Of a DNA stretch of 42,570 nt, positions 6,349-14,899 are shown one piece after another. The position numbers and the translations under genes are program-made. This stretch comes from Oceanospirillum multiglobuliferum (GTDB taxonomy: Bacteria > Pseudomonadota > Gammaproteobacteria > Pseudomonadales > Halomonadaceae): positions 1 to 42,570 of the forward strand of contig NZ_FUXG01000025.1 of assembly GCF_900167095.1 (NCBI RefSeq), written 5' to 3'. Position 1 is the first letter of the stretch; each line of letters starts with the position of its first letter. Below the pieces are notes generated by a model that searched no databases, was not told where the DNA came from, and was given only the letters and a program-made list of their open reading frames with translations.

Positions 6349-9204
6349 TTAAGCTGGAGTCACTTTACACAGCGTGACTTTGGTCTCTTGCATCAGGGTT
6401 ACGGGGTCGTAGCCATAGGTGGTTGCCGTATTGGCGGCTTCACCCACCACGTAAGGCGCACTGCCTTGCGGGTATTTGCTGGTGAGGTCTTTACCTTGGA
6501 ACTTGCCACCGAAGTGGAATGGAATAAACACCACACCACGCCCCACACGATGCGTGACCATCGCTTTAACTTTGATACGCCCACCCTCGGCACCTTCTAC
6601 CCAAATGTCAGCGCCATCGCGTACATTCAAGTTGTTGGCATCAAACGGATTGATCTCTGCAAACATCTCCTGTTGCAGCTCCGCTAACCAAGGATTTGAA
6701 CGGGTTTCTTCACCGCCGCCTTCGTATTCCACTAAACGACCTGAGGTCAGAATAATCGGATACTCTTGCGAGACATCGTTCTTCTGAATGGACTCGTACA
6801 TCGTTGGCAAACGGTAAATTGAAGCGGCATCTTTCCAAGTCGCATAATCTTTTAACAGATCACGGCGATTGGTATAGAGCGGCTCACGGTGCTTAGGTAC
6901 TTGGTCAGGGAAGGTCCAGACCACCGCACGGGCTTTGGCGTTACCAAAAGGTGCGCAACCATGTTTAATCGCCACACGCTGAATACCGCCAGATAGGTCA
7001 GTTTTCCAGTTTTTGCCTTCTGCCGCCGCTTGCTCTTCAGGGGTTAAATCGCCCCACCAACCTAACTGCTTGATCAGTTTGTCGGTGAACTCTGGGTGAC
7101 CCCCTTTGATCTCTGCATTCACAGGATAGGAGTCTTCTGACAGCAAGCTGACACCATTACGCTCAACACCAAAGCGGGTACGGAAGTTCAAACCACCCTC
7201 TGCAACAGGCTTGCTGGTGTCATAAAGAATCGGTGTGCCCGGGTGCTTCATCTCAGGCGTGCCCCAGCACGGCCAAGGCAAACCGTAGTATTCACCATGC
7301 GCACTTCCGCCTTCTGCTTGCAAGGTTTGGAAGCTGAAGGTGTGCCAGTTTTGCTGGTGCTCTTTTAAACGCTCAGGGCTGTGGCCGGTATAACCAATGG
7401 TCCACATGCCACGGTTGAATTCACGGGTGATGTCTTCAATCAGTGGGATGCTGCCGTTCACCTTGATGTTTTTGAACAGTTGCTCAGAGAAGCCCAACTT
7501 TTTCGACATCAAGTACATGATTTCATGGTCAGTCTTAGACTCAAACAGCGGCTCAATCACCTGATCACGCCATTGCATCGAACGGTTAGAGGCCGTAACC
7601 GAACCATAGGTCTCAAACTGGGTGCACGCTGGCAGCAGGTAAACACCGTCTTTACGGTCATGCATAACTGCGGCATGGGTTGGGTATGGATCAACAATCA
7701 CCATCAAATCCAACTTTTCCATCGCCTTTTTCATCTCAACACCACGGGTCTGAGAGTTCACGGCGTGTCCCCAGTACACCATCGCGCGGATGTTGTCTTT
7801 CTGTTCGATATTGGCTTTGTTTTCCAGCACACCGTCGACCCAACGGGACACCGGAATACCGTTGTTGTTGATCGGCTTTTTACCGTTGTATTGGTTTTGA
7901 TCAAAGCGGTTTTGCACCCACTCAAAATCTAATCCCCAAACACGGCACCAGTGCTTCCATGACCCATCGGCCAAACCGTAATAGCCCGGTAGGGTGTGAG
8001 ACAGAACGCCAAGGTCTGTTGCGCCCTGTACGTTGTCGTGACCACGGAAGATGTTAGTCCCGCCGCCGCTTTTGCCCATATTGCCCAGCGCCAACATCAA
8101 AATGCAGTAAGCGCGGGTGTTATTGTTACCCGTGGTGTGCTGCGTGCCACCCATACACCAAACGATTGAACCGGGACGGCTCTCTGCCAACATTTTTGCC
8201 ACTTTGTACATCTGGGCTTCGCCCACACCTGTGACATTTTCAACCTCGGCAGGCGTCCAGCGCGCCACTTCTTCGCGCACTTCTTCCATACCGTAAACAC
8301 GCTGACGGATAAACTCTTGATCTTCCCAACCGTTCTGGAAGATATGCCACAGCAAGCCCCAAACATAAGCCACATCGGTGCCCGGACGAATACGCACATA
8401 CTCATTGGCTTTGGCCGCAGTACGGGTAAAACGTGGGTCTACCACAATGATTTTGGCTTTGTTGCGCTCTTTCGCTAGCAAAATGTGCTGCATCGACACG
8501 GGGTGCGCTTCGGCAGGGTTTGAACCGATCAGAATAATCGACTTGCAGTTTTGCATGTCGTTAAACGAGTTGGTCATCGCCCCATAACCCCAAGTGTTAG
8601 CAACACCCGCCACCGTAGTGGAGTGACAGATACGGGCTTGGTGGTCGACGTTGTTGGTGCCCCAAAGCGCCGCAAACTTACGGAACAGATAGGCTTGTTC
8701 ATTGTTATGTTTGGCTGAACCCAACCAGTACACTGAATCAGGGCCTGACTCACTGCGAATCTGTTGGATTTTATCGCCCACTTCATTGATGGCCTGATCC
8801 CAGCTGACTTTTTGCCATTTGCCGTTCACTAGCTTCATCGGATATTTCAGACGACGCTCACCATGACCATGCTCACGCAGCGCTGCACCTTTGGCACAGT
8901 GCGCACCGCGGTTAAACGGGTGATCAAAGGCGGGTTCCTGATGCGTCCAAACGCCATTTTGTACTTCCGCATACACACCGCAACCCACAGAGCAGTGTGA
9001 GCAGATGGTACGCTTCACCTCTTTAGGGGCGTTAGGAGAAACCGCAGTTTGTGCCTCGGCTTTGCGGATCATGGTTTGTCCCATAAACCCAGCTGCCGCC
9101 AAACCACCGGTTGTCACCCCTGTGTTTTTCAAAAATGCACGACGGCTTAAACCTAAACCTTGCTGCTGACCGGAGCTGGTATTTGATTTTTTTGTCAGTT
9201 TCAT
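6349..9204 (-). CDS. fdhA: Formate dehydrogenase catalytic subunit (molybdopterin, Cys type)
   Basis: 951 residues. It oxidises formate to CO2 in the periplasm. A Tat signal (SRRAFLK at residues 20-26) is followed by a [4Fe-4S] site with Cys68, Cys71, Cys75 and Cys103. Then come the molybdopterin domains and the C-terminal dinucleotide-binding domain (ILTSGRLVEYEGGGEETRSN). The active-site segment HQARICHSTTVAG places Cys193 where E. coli FdnG has selenocysteine, followed by the conserved His194. No in-frame TGA is needed, so this is the cysteine form. Neighbours encode its iron-sulfur and cytochrome partners, a chaperone and accessory proteins. Whether Mo or W is used cannot be read from the sequence. 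Confidence 0.97.
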   Translation of the reverse strand: MKLTKKSNTSSGQQQGLGLSRRAFLKNTGVTTGGLAAAGFMGQTMIRKAEAQTAVSPNAPKEVKRTICSHCSVGCGVYAEVQNGVWTHQEPAFDHPFNRGAHCAKGAALREHGHGERRLKYPMKLVNGKWQKVSWDQAINEVGDKIQQIRSESGPDSVYWLGSAKHNNEQAYLFRKFAALWGTNNVDHQARICHSTTVAGVANTWGYGAMTNSFNDMQNCKSIILIGSNPAEAHPVSMQHILLAKERNKAKIIVVDPRFTRTAAKANEYVRIRPGTDVAYVWGLLWHIFQNGWEDQEFIRQRVYGMEEVREEVARWTPAEVENVTGVGEAQMYKVAKMLAESRPGSIVWCMGGTQHTTGNNNTRAYCILMLALGNMGKSGGGTNIFRGHDNVQGATDLGVLSHTLPGYYGLADGSWKHWCRVWGLDFEWVQNRFDQNQYNGKKPINNNGIPVSRWVDGVLENKANIEQKDNIRAMVYWGHAVNSQTRGVEMKKAMEKLDLMVIVDPYPTHAAVMHDRKDGVYLLPACTQFETYGSVTASNRSMQWRDQVIEPLFESKTDHEIMYLMSKKLGFSEQLFKNIKVNGSIPLIEDITREFNRGMWTIGYTGHSPERLKEHQQNWHTFSFQTLQAEGGSAHGEYYGLPWPCWGTPEMKHPGTPILYDTSKPVAEGGLNFRTRFGVERNGVSLLSEDSYPVNAEIKGGHPEFTDKLIKQLGWWGDLTPEEQAAAEGKNWKTDLSGGIQRVAIKHGCAPFGNAKARAVVWTFPDQVPKHREPLYTNRRDLLKDYATWKDAASIYRLPTMYESIQKNDVSQEYPIILTSGRLVEYEGGGEETRSNPWLAELQQEMFAEINPFDANNLNVRDGADIWVEGAEGGRIKVKAMVTHRVGRGVVFIPFHFGGKFQGKDLTSKYPQGSAPYVVGEAANTATTYGYDPVTLMQETKVTLCKVTPA

Positions 9205-9221
9205 AAAAATTCTCCGGTGGC

Positions 9222-9449
9222 TTAGCGCAGGCTATCGTAGTAGCTGCGAATATGGTCAGTTTCGTGATAACCCGCCTTTGGCTTTGACTGGGGCTGGTTC
9301 AGCTTAGGCGCATCAGCCAACACCTCTGTGCTGGCCATTGTCAGCAAGCCTGCCGCCGCACCACCTGCGGTTAAGACTTTTAAAAAGCCTCGACGACTGG
9401 TCAGTAAAGACTCATCAGGTTTCAAGTTATTCTTATTTTTTGGGTTCAT
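9222..9449 (-). CDS. Small Tat-signal protein of formate dehydrogenase operons
   Basis: 75 residues with a twin-arginine signal (SRRGFLKVLTAGGAAAGL), a likely cleavage after VLA and a short polar tail ending HIRSYYDSLR. This matches the formate dehydrogenase region Tat-target family, found just upstream of fdhA. It may be an assembly factor or small subunit; the role is unproven. I chose the ATG at 9449 because GAGG stands about 9 bases upstream. The longer frame to 9491 would overlap the chaperone gene. Confidence 0.85.
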   Translation of the reverse strand: MNPKNKNNLKPDESLLTSRRGFLKVLTAGGAAAGLLTMASTEVLADAPKLNQPQSKPKAGYHETDHIRSYYDSLR

Positions 9450-9460
9450 CGGTACAGTCC

Positions 9461-10096
9461 TCATTCTTCGTCTGCTGAAACCGTTAAACACTGTGCTTCA
9501 ACAGCCGCAAGCGCATCGGTTTCAAAGTCGGTAAAAGCACGGCCTAAACTGCCAACACTGCTGTAAAACACTGCGGCATTTGCACGTTGTAGATCACGGA
9601 AAAAACGGCCTATCCAATCGCTCAGGTGGCGTTGGTAAAAGCTCTTTTGGGTGGTCAAGGGATGACCGTTTTCAATCAGGCTGGCCATCACTTCAAAAAG
9701 TGCAGCAGCATGGTCTTCAGGTTCACACACCGATTCTGCACGGGCATAACCCAACAGTTTCAAATCTTGGCGCAAAATCGCCAACGGGGTTTCCATCAAA
9801 GATCCTGTGAGATACCAAGAGCCAAAGGGCACCAGCTCACCTCGGCCTAAACCGATAAACAGGTCTTGGTACTCTTCCTCTAATAACGCAGGATTGCAGC
9901 GTTGCGCCGCCAGTTGCAGCGTTAACCAAGCGGTGCCCATTTCAGAGCCGTCTTGGTTGTCTGTGTCTAACGTTTGCAACCAGCTCATCAGCTCAGGGCT
10001 TGGCACTGCGCGTAACAACGCTGCCAATAAGCTGTAAATATCTGCGCGTAACTGATCTTGTTCGGTTAGGGCGGGAGCATATAAATTGGCGTTCAT
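9461..10096 (-). CDS. TorD/DmsD-family molybdoenzyme chaperone
   Basis: 211 residues, all-helical and cytoplasmic. The family marker EPEDHAAALFEVM is present near residue 125, with YQDLFIGLGRGELVPFGSWY before it. TorD-like proteins bind the Tat signal of molybdoenzymes and hold them for cofactor insertion, so its client here should be FdhA. The gene lies between the polyferredoxin and the small Tat protein and ends 11 bases before the latter starts, so translation may be coupled. Confidence 0.9.
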   Translation of the reverse strand: MNANLYAPALTEQDQLRADIYSLLAALLRAVPSPELMSWLQTLDTDNQDGSEMGTAWLTLQLAAQRCNPALLEEEYQDLFIGLGRGELVPFGSWYLTGSLMETPLAILRQDLKLLGYARAESVCEPEDHAAALFEVMASLIENGHPLTTQKSFYQRHLSDWIGRFFRDLQRANAAVFYSSVGSLGRAFTDFETDALAAVEAQCLTVSADEE

Positions 10097-10111
10097 ATTC
10101 TAAGTCTCGTC

Positions 10112-11854
10112 CTAAATTGAAAGTTGCTTGGTAGGGTCGGCCACCAAGTCACGGTAAATATCTTTAACACGGCAGTCTTCGCACAGCTCTAGGCGGCGAA
10201 TCGCATCACCTGCAAACATACTGTGGTGTTGTAGCTTCTCTTTGATACGCTGCACGGTACGGGCAGGGGCAAACGCGGTGCCGCAATCACGACAGCAGAA
10301 CGGCTCATCTTGACAGACCACTCGGGGGGCGTGGCGTAGGTCGGCATTAAACAAAAAGCGTGTGTCTAAACTGATCGCTTTTTCAGGGCAGGCCGCTTGG
10401 CATAAACCGCACTGCACACAGTTGGCTTCGGTAAAATTTAAAGCCGGATGGGTTTGAGTGGTGCTCAAACTGGCCGTAGGACAGACCGCCACACAGGAAA
10501 AACATAAAGTACAAGCGTCGGCCTCAACGCTGATTTGCCCAAAAGGGGCAAAGGCTGGTAACGGGAGCTGTTCGATAGTCTCCGGCGCATATTGATAAAG
10601 ATGATCAATGGCCGCCAGTAACAGGTCACGTTTTGCCAAGGGGTCTAATTGAACTTTGTTTTGTAGGCTGGGTACTTTGATGCTGTTCGTTGCGTCGTGG
10701 GCATAGGGATTCGCGCTAAGCGCATTTTGATCTTCGACTAGGCGCAGGGCGCTTTCGGCATACCCCATTGCACGAAGTAAGCTTTGAGCCAGTTTCAACT
10801 CTTTTCTCAACAGTGTTAACAAACTGTCAGGGGTTTGCGCGTCGGTTAACAGCACAACTTGTTCGCTGCCCGCGCAAAATGCCTGTAGCCAAAGCTCCGG
10901 CCCTACGCTGGTGATCTCTTCTAGCTCGACAGGAATCAGATGAGCAGGCCAGTGTTCTAAGTTGACCTCAGTATCCGCACCATGAAAAACCAACACAGGC
11001 TGCTCGCCGCCCTGCTCTCGATATTGTTTTAGTAGGCGCTGTAGATACTCCAGCATCATGCTGCTTTTGGGGATTGCAAAGCTGAGCGCCCCAGTGGGAC
11101 AGGCCGTTGAGCAACCGCCTGCACCGTGGCAAAGGTAGTGATCAACCTCGATCTGACGATTGAGGCTTTGAATCGCATCGGCTGGGCAAACATCCAAGCA
11201 ACGTGTACAACCCGTTAAACCTCGACTGCTGTGCGCGCACAGATCATGATTGACACGCAAAAACATCGGTTTTTCAAACTCACCAATATAATCTGGCAGT
11301 TGTTCTAACAACTCATGCAGCTTGTGTGTCGTGCTGTTCTCTTGAGTATAGCGCTCCCCCTGAATGTAAAAATAACCCGGTGGCGACAACTCCTGAGACA
11401 GCGAGGGCGTTTGGCCTAAGTCGATGATCAGATCAAACTGTTTTTTGGCAATCAGTGCAGGGGCTAAATGGATCGCCTCCTCTGTCTCTGCACCTTCTGC
11501 TTTAACCCAAACCTCGAACTGCCCCATATAACCTTTGATCTGGGTTGGCTTGCCGTAGGCAATAGGCAGCTTTTCGGTTTGCTTGAGCGCCTCTTCCAGT
11601 GCAGGGTTATTCAGATCCTGCACGGGGTCGGTGATCAAAAGAGAAAGACTGGCGACAGCTTGTGGTCCATGCAGTGCATAAAGTTGAACTGCCGCCAGTC
11701 GGGCGAGATCGTCAGCACCAATCATCAGTAGATGACCTTTAGACTGATAACTGATGCTGGGTGCGGCCAAATTCTGAGGGCGTGACAACGCCGTCAGCAC
11801 ATGATGACGTGCATACTGATTCAGTGGTTGCTGTTCAGTGCTCTGAACTGTCAT
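10112..11854 (-). CDS. Polyferredoxin-like 4Fe-4S protein of the fdh operon
   Basis: 580 residues. Cysteine groups typical of ferredoxin [4Fe-4S] sites occur in two pairs: GCTRCLDVCPADAI with GGCSTACPTGAL (about residues 215-260), and CTLCFSCVAVCPTASL with CVQCGLCQAACPEKAI (about 450-500). A C-terminal CxxC pair (CCRDC and CEDC) may bind metal. There is no signal or membrane segment, so it is cytoplasmic. Such proteins accompany DUF3305/DUF3306 and FdhA in many proteobacteria. An electron-transfer or cofactor-maturation role is inferred from context only. Confidence 0.85.
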   Translation of the reverse strand: MTVQSTEQQPLNQYARHHVLTALSRPQNLAAPSISYQSKGHLLMIGADDLARLAAVQLYALHGPQAVASLSLLITDPVQDLNNPALEEALKQTEKLPIAYGKPTQIKGYMGQFEVWVKAEGAETEEAIHLAPALIAKKQFDLIIDLGQTPSLSQELSPPGYFYIQGERYTQENSTTHKLHELLEQLPDYIGEFEKPMFLRVNHDLCAHSSRGLTGCTRCLDVCPADAIQSLNRQIEVDHYLCHGAGGCSTACPTGALSFAIPKSSMMLEYLQRLLKQYREQGGEQPVLVFHGADTEVNLEHWPAHLIPVELEEITSVGPELWLQAFCAGSEQVVLLTDAQTPDSLLTLLRKELKLAQSLLRAMGYAESALRLVEDQNALSANPYAHDATNSIKVPSLQNKVQLDPLAKRDLLLAAIDHLYQYAPETIEQLPLPAFAPFGQISVEADACTLCFSCVAVCPTASLSTTQTHPALNFTEANCVQCGLCQAACPEKAISLDTRFLFNADLRHAPRVVCQDEPFCCRDCGTAFAPARTVQRIKEKLQHHSMFAGDAIRRLELCEDCRVKDIYRDLVADPTKQLSI

Positions 11855-12046
11855 GTTTTTTCCTCATCCGGTTTTGAATGGCTCAAAATCGGTGGCAAGG
11901 CCGTCTTTTATTGTTGTTAGCGTTGTCTTGTTGTCTGAGAAAGCGCAACACAGGCTAAAAAATGCAAACCCGAGGCCGCACTTTACGAAAACAAAGCGAC
12001 TGGCATTCCACCCTATTCTGATGCTTCTTTTATTGGCTTAACGGTT

Positions 12047-12076
12047 CGGGACATTTTGTCCCGATCTTTTATCGGG
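12047..12076 (-). promoter_or_regulatory. Two overlapping alternative hairpins between fdh accessory genes
   Basis: CGGGACATTTTGTCCCG (12047-12063) and CCCGATCTTTTATCGGG (12060-12076) each form a compact stem, and they share CCCG so only one can form at a time. They lie just after the DUF3306 stop, within the 222-base gap before the polyferredoxin gene. Possible mRNA processing or attenuation element; no T-tract follows in the leftward direction. Confidence 0.4.
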
Positions 12077-12757
12077 TTATGAAATGTGTGGCATTTTGTC
12101 CGATGCTGATTCTGAGCCTTGGGGCAAATCGGACTGAGACAAAGCCGTCTCAACCTCCACGACCTCTGACTCAGGTTGGACAGACTCTGCGACAGGCATT
12201 AATGATTCAGGTGCACCCGCAGATGGATCAGGCTCCACCCGCGCAGCAGGCGCATCACCTGTTGTTGACGGCGGTTTTGACAGATCGGACTCCCACTGCT
12301 CCACCACCTCTGATGGCTTGTCCCGCACCCACTGACGCACCTCGGCCGCCAACGCCTGCCCCATTTCGGTCAACTGACTGTAATCATCGTCGTAGTCTTC
12401 CAAGCCATCTCTTAAGTTGAACTCAGGCTTCAGAAACAGTGCGGTCAGGGCTTTTTGACGCAGCTTTTCACTCACCCCCTCAGAAAAGAACGCACTGACA
12501 TTGCTATTACCGTCCAAGCTGGCAATCTCAGGCATATCCGCATCAGTCAGCGGCTCAACCTCTTGGGCAATGGGCGCTTGCGCGGTCGACTCAGCCGCTT
12601 CAGGGGGCGTGACAAGCTGAGGCGACGCCATATTTTCAGATAAAGGGGTTGGGAATAGTGCCTCTGACTCACAGACTTGATCAGTGACCTCAGTGCTTTG
12701 CGCATCTGCAACCGCCTGCTTGCGCTGCGACCAGCGTGAGAAGAAAGACGGCCCCAT
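12077..12757 (-). CDS. DUF3306 protein of the formate dehydrogenase operon
   Basis: 226 residues. The N-terminus MGPSFFSRWSQRKQAV is the family signature, and ALTALFLKPEFNLRDGLEDY is the conserved core. The flanks are long, acidic and Pro/Ser-rich and look disordered. The family is found next to DUF3305 and FdhA, and its function is unknown. The start overlaps the stop of the upstream DUF3305 gene by one base, so translation is coupled. Confidence 0.88.
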   Translation of the reverse strand: MGPSFFSRWSQRKQAVADAQSTEVTDQVCESEALFPTPLSENMASPQLVTPPEAAESTAQAPIAQEVEPLTDADMPEIASLDGNSNVSAFFSEGVSEKLRQKALTALFLKPEFNLRDGLEDYDDDYSQLTEMGQALAAEVRQWVRDKPSEVVEQWESDLSKPPSTTGDAPAARVEPDPSAGAPESLMPVAESVQPESEVVEVETALSQSDLPQGSESASDKMPHIS

Positions 12758-13251
12758 TACTGATCTCCTTGACCGGTGGTTTCGTCCTGTACACTCAGCT
12801 CGTCACATCCGGCATACTGCTTTTTGCGCTTCACCTCTAACAGCTCACCATGCAGCGACAAAAAAGCCTCAATCCAGCACTGAATCGCCTCCGGCATCGG
12901 GTACTCCAACACTTTCTGCTCACCATCCAACCAAGAAGCCGCAAGGTCTTGGCAAGCGGTGATCTGAACAGGCAACCAAGGCTCCACCCCCTCATCGCAA
13001 AGTACAAACAGGTGCGGACAGACTGAATCTAAGTTAAAGCGGTAGGCCATACGTTCATCGCGGTACAGAATCAACTCCAAAACCGTAACGGGGTGCTGCG
13101 TATCAGAGCACACCGCCGCTTCCGGCCAGAGCGTCGACACCTGCCATTCATCGCATTGCCATTGCCCCACGCTGATTTTGATAGGTTCAAGTGCGACACC
13201 CAGTCGCTTGCAATTCTGCGTCGTGAGAATGGTAGAGGTGTGTATCGACAT
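12757..13251 (-). CDS. DUF3305 protein, first gene of the formate dehydrogenase operon
   Basis: 164 residues. The core VGQWQCDEWQVSTLWPE and ELILYRDERMAYRFNL is typical of DUF3305 (conserved W-x-x-x-x-W and R-D-E-x-x-Y-R-x-N-L). No signal peptide. I chose the ATG at 13251, with AAGGGA upstream, rather than the 64-codon longer frame, which would run through a terminator hairpin and the candidate sigma-54 promoter. It starts the leftward fdh gene set. Its role is unknown; association with FdhA is by context. Confidence 0.88.
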   Translation of the reverse strand: MSIHTSTILTTQNCKRLGVALEPIKISVGQWQCDEWQVSTLWPEAAVCSDTQHPVTVLELILYRDERMAYRFNLDSVCPHLFVLCDEGVEPWLPVQITACQDLAASWLDGEQKVLEYPMPEAIQCWIEAFLSLHGELLEVKRKKQYAGCDELSVQDETTGQGDQ

Positions 13252-13300
13252 AGACAGATCCCTTGGATTGGTAGCAGCGATCGAAATAACCCTGACTACC

Positions 13301-13315
13301 GCAAGGAGTGCGCCA
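13301..13315 (-). promoter_or_regulatory. Candidate sigma-54 (-24/-12) promoter of the fdh operon
   Basis: On the minus strand TGGCGCACTCCTTGC fits the -24/-12 pattern TGGCAC-N5-TTGC with one mismatch; the invariant GG and GC have the exact spacing. Transcription would begin near 13289, giving a leader of about 38 bases before the ATG at 13251. A 5-7-5 palindrome at 13452-13468 lies about 140 bases upstream, where an enhancer-binding activator would sit. Confidence 0.55.
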
Positions 13316-13365
13316 GTGCGATTTGGAAAAAAAGGGATAAATCGGGCGAAAAAGCCCAAATAGGT

Positions 13366-13403
13366 AAAAAAAAAGCCCACCGCCAAACTAAAGAGCGGTG
13401 GGC
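13366..13403 (-). terminator. Intrinsic terminator upstream of the fdh operon
   Basis: GCCCACCGC (13375-13383) pairs with GCGGTGGGC (13395-13403). In the leftward direction the stem is followed by nine T. It lies upstream of the fdh promoter and stops transcription arriving from the right. Confidence 0.8.
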
Positions 13404-13451
13404 ACCAGAAACACTCTGGATGGTCGCCAGATATAAGAGCCATAGCTGGAC

Positions 13452-13468
13452 TGATCGAAACATGATCA
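13452..13468. promoter_or_regulatory. Palindrome, possible activator site
   Basis: TGATC-GAAACAT-GATCA is a perfect 5-bp palindrome with a 7-base spacer about 140 bases upstream of the sigma-54-like promoter. The distance suits an enhancer-binding protein. The spacing is wrong for an FNR box (TTGAT-N4-ATCAA). Confidence 0.35.
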
Positions 13469-13497
13469 AGCGATTTAGGTCTTCAGGAATTCAGGAG

Positions 13498-13745
13498 AAA
13501 AAACGCGCCGCTGCCATTGTCATTAAGATGCTCTTTATCAGGAGAGAGCGTTTTAATAACAAGGCAGCCTGCTGACAAATTTTGCATATGTAGGTCAACA
13601 GTCGGCGCAGAACAACCCCAAACTGTTACTCGATACATGGCAGCTAACGGACGCCAAAGACAGAACTGTGCAGGGGGGCCGTCCGTTAAGATCGAGCAAC
13701 ACCCCTTATATTGCAAAGGCGGTGCCACAAAATCTATAGACTAGA
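13498..13745 (-). ncRNA. Candidate structured small RNA
   Basis: No plausible protein is encoded here, but three strong hairpins follow each other. (1) CTCGAT/ATCGAG (13629-13634, 13691-13696) encloses TAACGGACG/CGTCCGTTA (13645-13653, 13680-13688). (2) AACAGT/ACTGTT at 13597-13602 and 13622-13627. (3) A long stem, 13510-13526 with 13553-13568, encloses GCTCT/AGAGC. Read leftward, hairpin 3 is followed by GGCGCG and six T, an intrinsic-terminator end at about 13498. The preceding gene has its own terminator at 13804-13829, so a separate leftward transcript is plausible. I do not recognise the family, and the promoter is not clear. Confidence 0.4.
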
Positions 13746-13803
13746 TTCTGCATGAGTCACCCAAATACTTAATAAAACAAAGGTTTTTTAGTGATTCAAA
13801 TAA

Positions 13804-13829
13804 AAGTGTGTCATTTTGGCGACACACTT
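13804..13829 (-). terminator. Terminator of the channel gene
   Basis: AAGTGTGTC (13804-13812) pairs with GACACACTT (13821-13829) around an 8-base loop. In the leftward direction it continues into TTTATTT. It lies about 95 bases after the stop of the channel gene. Confidence 0.65.
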
Positions 13830-13924
13830 GAGGCGAAATGTCGTATCCACAACGTTATTTTAGGGCGGTCGAACCGAATACTCTCTTATGACATAAACTC
13901 AATCTGTTGCGATACCAGATGCTT

Positions 13925-14893
13925 CTACCGAGTCATCTTTTTTACAAAGACAACCACAAATAGTGCTAGGGTAAAGCTACCTAGAAAAGCCTCAGTTGCA
14001 GCAAACAAACGATTAACCCCTACGGGCGTAATATCGCCGTAGCCCAAAGTGGTAAAGGTGACAACGCTGAAGTAAAGGCAGTTTGTAAAGGCGTAGAGAT
14101 TGTTTTCTAAGCTGGCAGAGAGACTCAGTTGCAGAAGCTGATCACGATCTTCTACTCCATTAATGAAGAAAAGCAGCGCAAAGCTCAGAATAAGTACGAT
14201 TGAAAAAGAGATGACCCGTAAAGGGCGCTCACCATAACCGCAGAATAGATCAACAAGTTTTGATATCAAACGAGGGATAGAGAAAAGGGGCATTTGCATT
14301 CTACGCATGACCATCTCTCTACGAAAAAAATATCCTGCCTGTTCAAACAAACCCTCTGCTTCTAAAACACGTCGCAGATTGCGATAAACTTCTTCGGCTT
14401 GTTCAAAGTAATCAAGCCGTTCCACTTTATTGGTTGCTTTTAGTGCTAAATTTTCCTGCATCACGTAATGCCCCCAATGGACATTGTCTAAGCGTGCTTC
14501 CTCTAACCTAGTACCAAGCAGGTTGGCACCTTCTAAATTGGCGCAGTGTAGGTTTGCCCTACGTAAATCCGCCTTCATCAACGAGGCGCCTTTTAGATTG
14601 GCATTAAATAAGTGGGCCAGTTGCATATCGGCTCGGTAAAAGTCGCAGTGACTCAGGTCATAGCCGCTTTTACTGCCATGATGTACCAAATTCACATCTG
14701 TTAGAGTGGCATTGCGCAAAGAAAAGCCTTGCATAGGTAAGTCTGTTCTGGCACGTGTCTCAAGGTTAGTAATTAGGTCAGGTTCTGTCTTGATCTGTTC
14801 AGTGTCATGCCAAAAACAGAATCCATGGTGTAGAGCAGAATGAGCGCAAGCCACGCCCTCAGGGCTGCGATAGCGGCAAATTTCTTCTGTCAT
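13925..14893 (-). CDS. Pentapeptide-repeat protein fused to an ion channel domain
   Basis: 322 residues. The N-terminal 30 residues hold cysteines and histidines (CRYRSPEGVACAHSALHH, FCFWHD) that could bind zinc. Pentapeptide repeats follow at about residues 60-140 (ANLKGASLMKADLRRANLHC, ANLEGANLLG). After a helical linker come two membrane helices, with pore segment FSVVTFTTLGYGDITPVG between them: the TxGYGD selectivity filter of two-helix potassium channels. A potassium-selective pore gated by a cytoplasmic repeat domain is the likely arrangement. The ATG at 14893 has AGAGG upstream; the frame could begin at an earlier TTG. Single gene with its own terminator. Confidence 0.9.
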   Translation of the reverse strand: MTEEICRYRSPEGVACAHSALHHGFCFWHDTEQIKTEPDLITNLETRARTDLPMQGFSLRNATLTDVNLVHHGSKSGYDLSHCDFYRADMQLAHLFNANLKGASLMKADLRRANLHCANLEGANLLGTRLEEARLDNVHWGHYVMQENLALKATNKVERLDYFEQAEEVYRNLRRVLEAEGLFEQAGYFFRREMVMRRMQMPLFSIPRLISKLVDLFCGYGERPLRVISFSIVLILSFALLFFINGVEDRDQLLQLSLSASLENNLYAFTNCLYFSVVTFTTLGYGDITPVGVNRLFAATEAFLGSFTLALFVVVFVKKMTR

Positions 14894-14899
14894 AAACAA

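Noticed and set aside
6042..8786. Long open frames on the plus strand across fdhA and fdhB
   Set aside because: They are antisense shadows of a clear molybdoenzyme operon with no ribosome sites or recognisable domains.
6349..9204. Selenocysteine formate dehydrogenase
   Set aside because: The active-site codon encodes Cys (residue 193), with no in-frame TGA.
13404..13500. FNR box or Moco riboswitch in front of the fdh genes
   Set aside because: The TGATC/GATCA spacing is 7, not that of FNR, and I could not match the conserved Moco-riboswitch segments.
13483..13728. 81-codon minus-strand frame opposite the structured region
   Set aside because: No ribosome site and no family resemblance; it overlaps the strong RNA hairpins.
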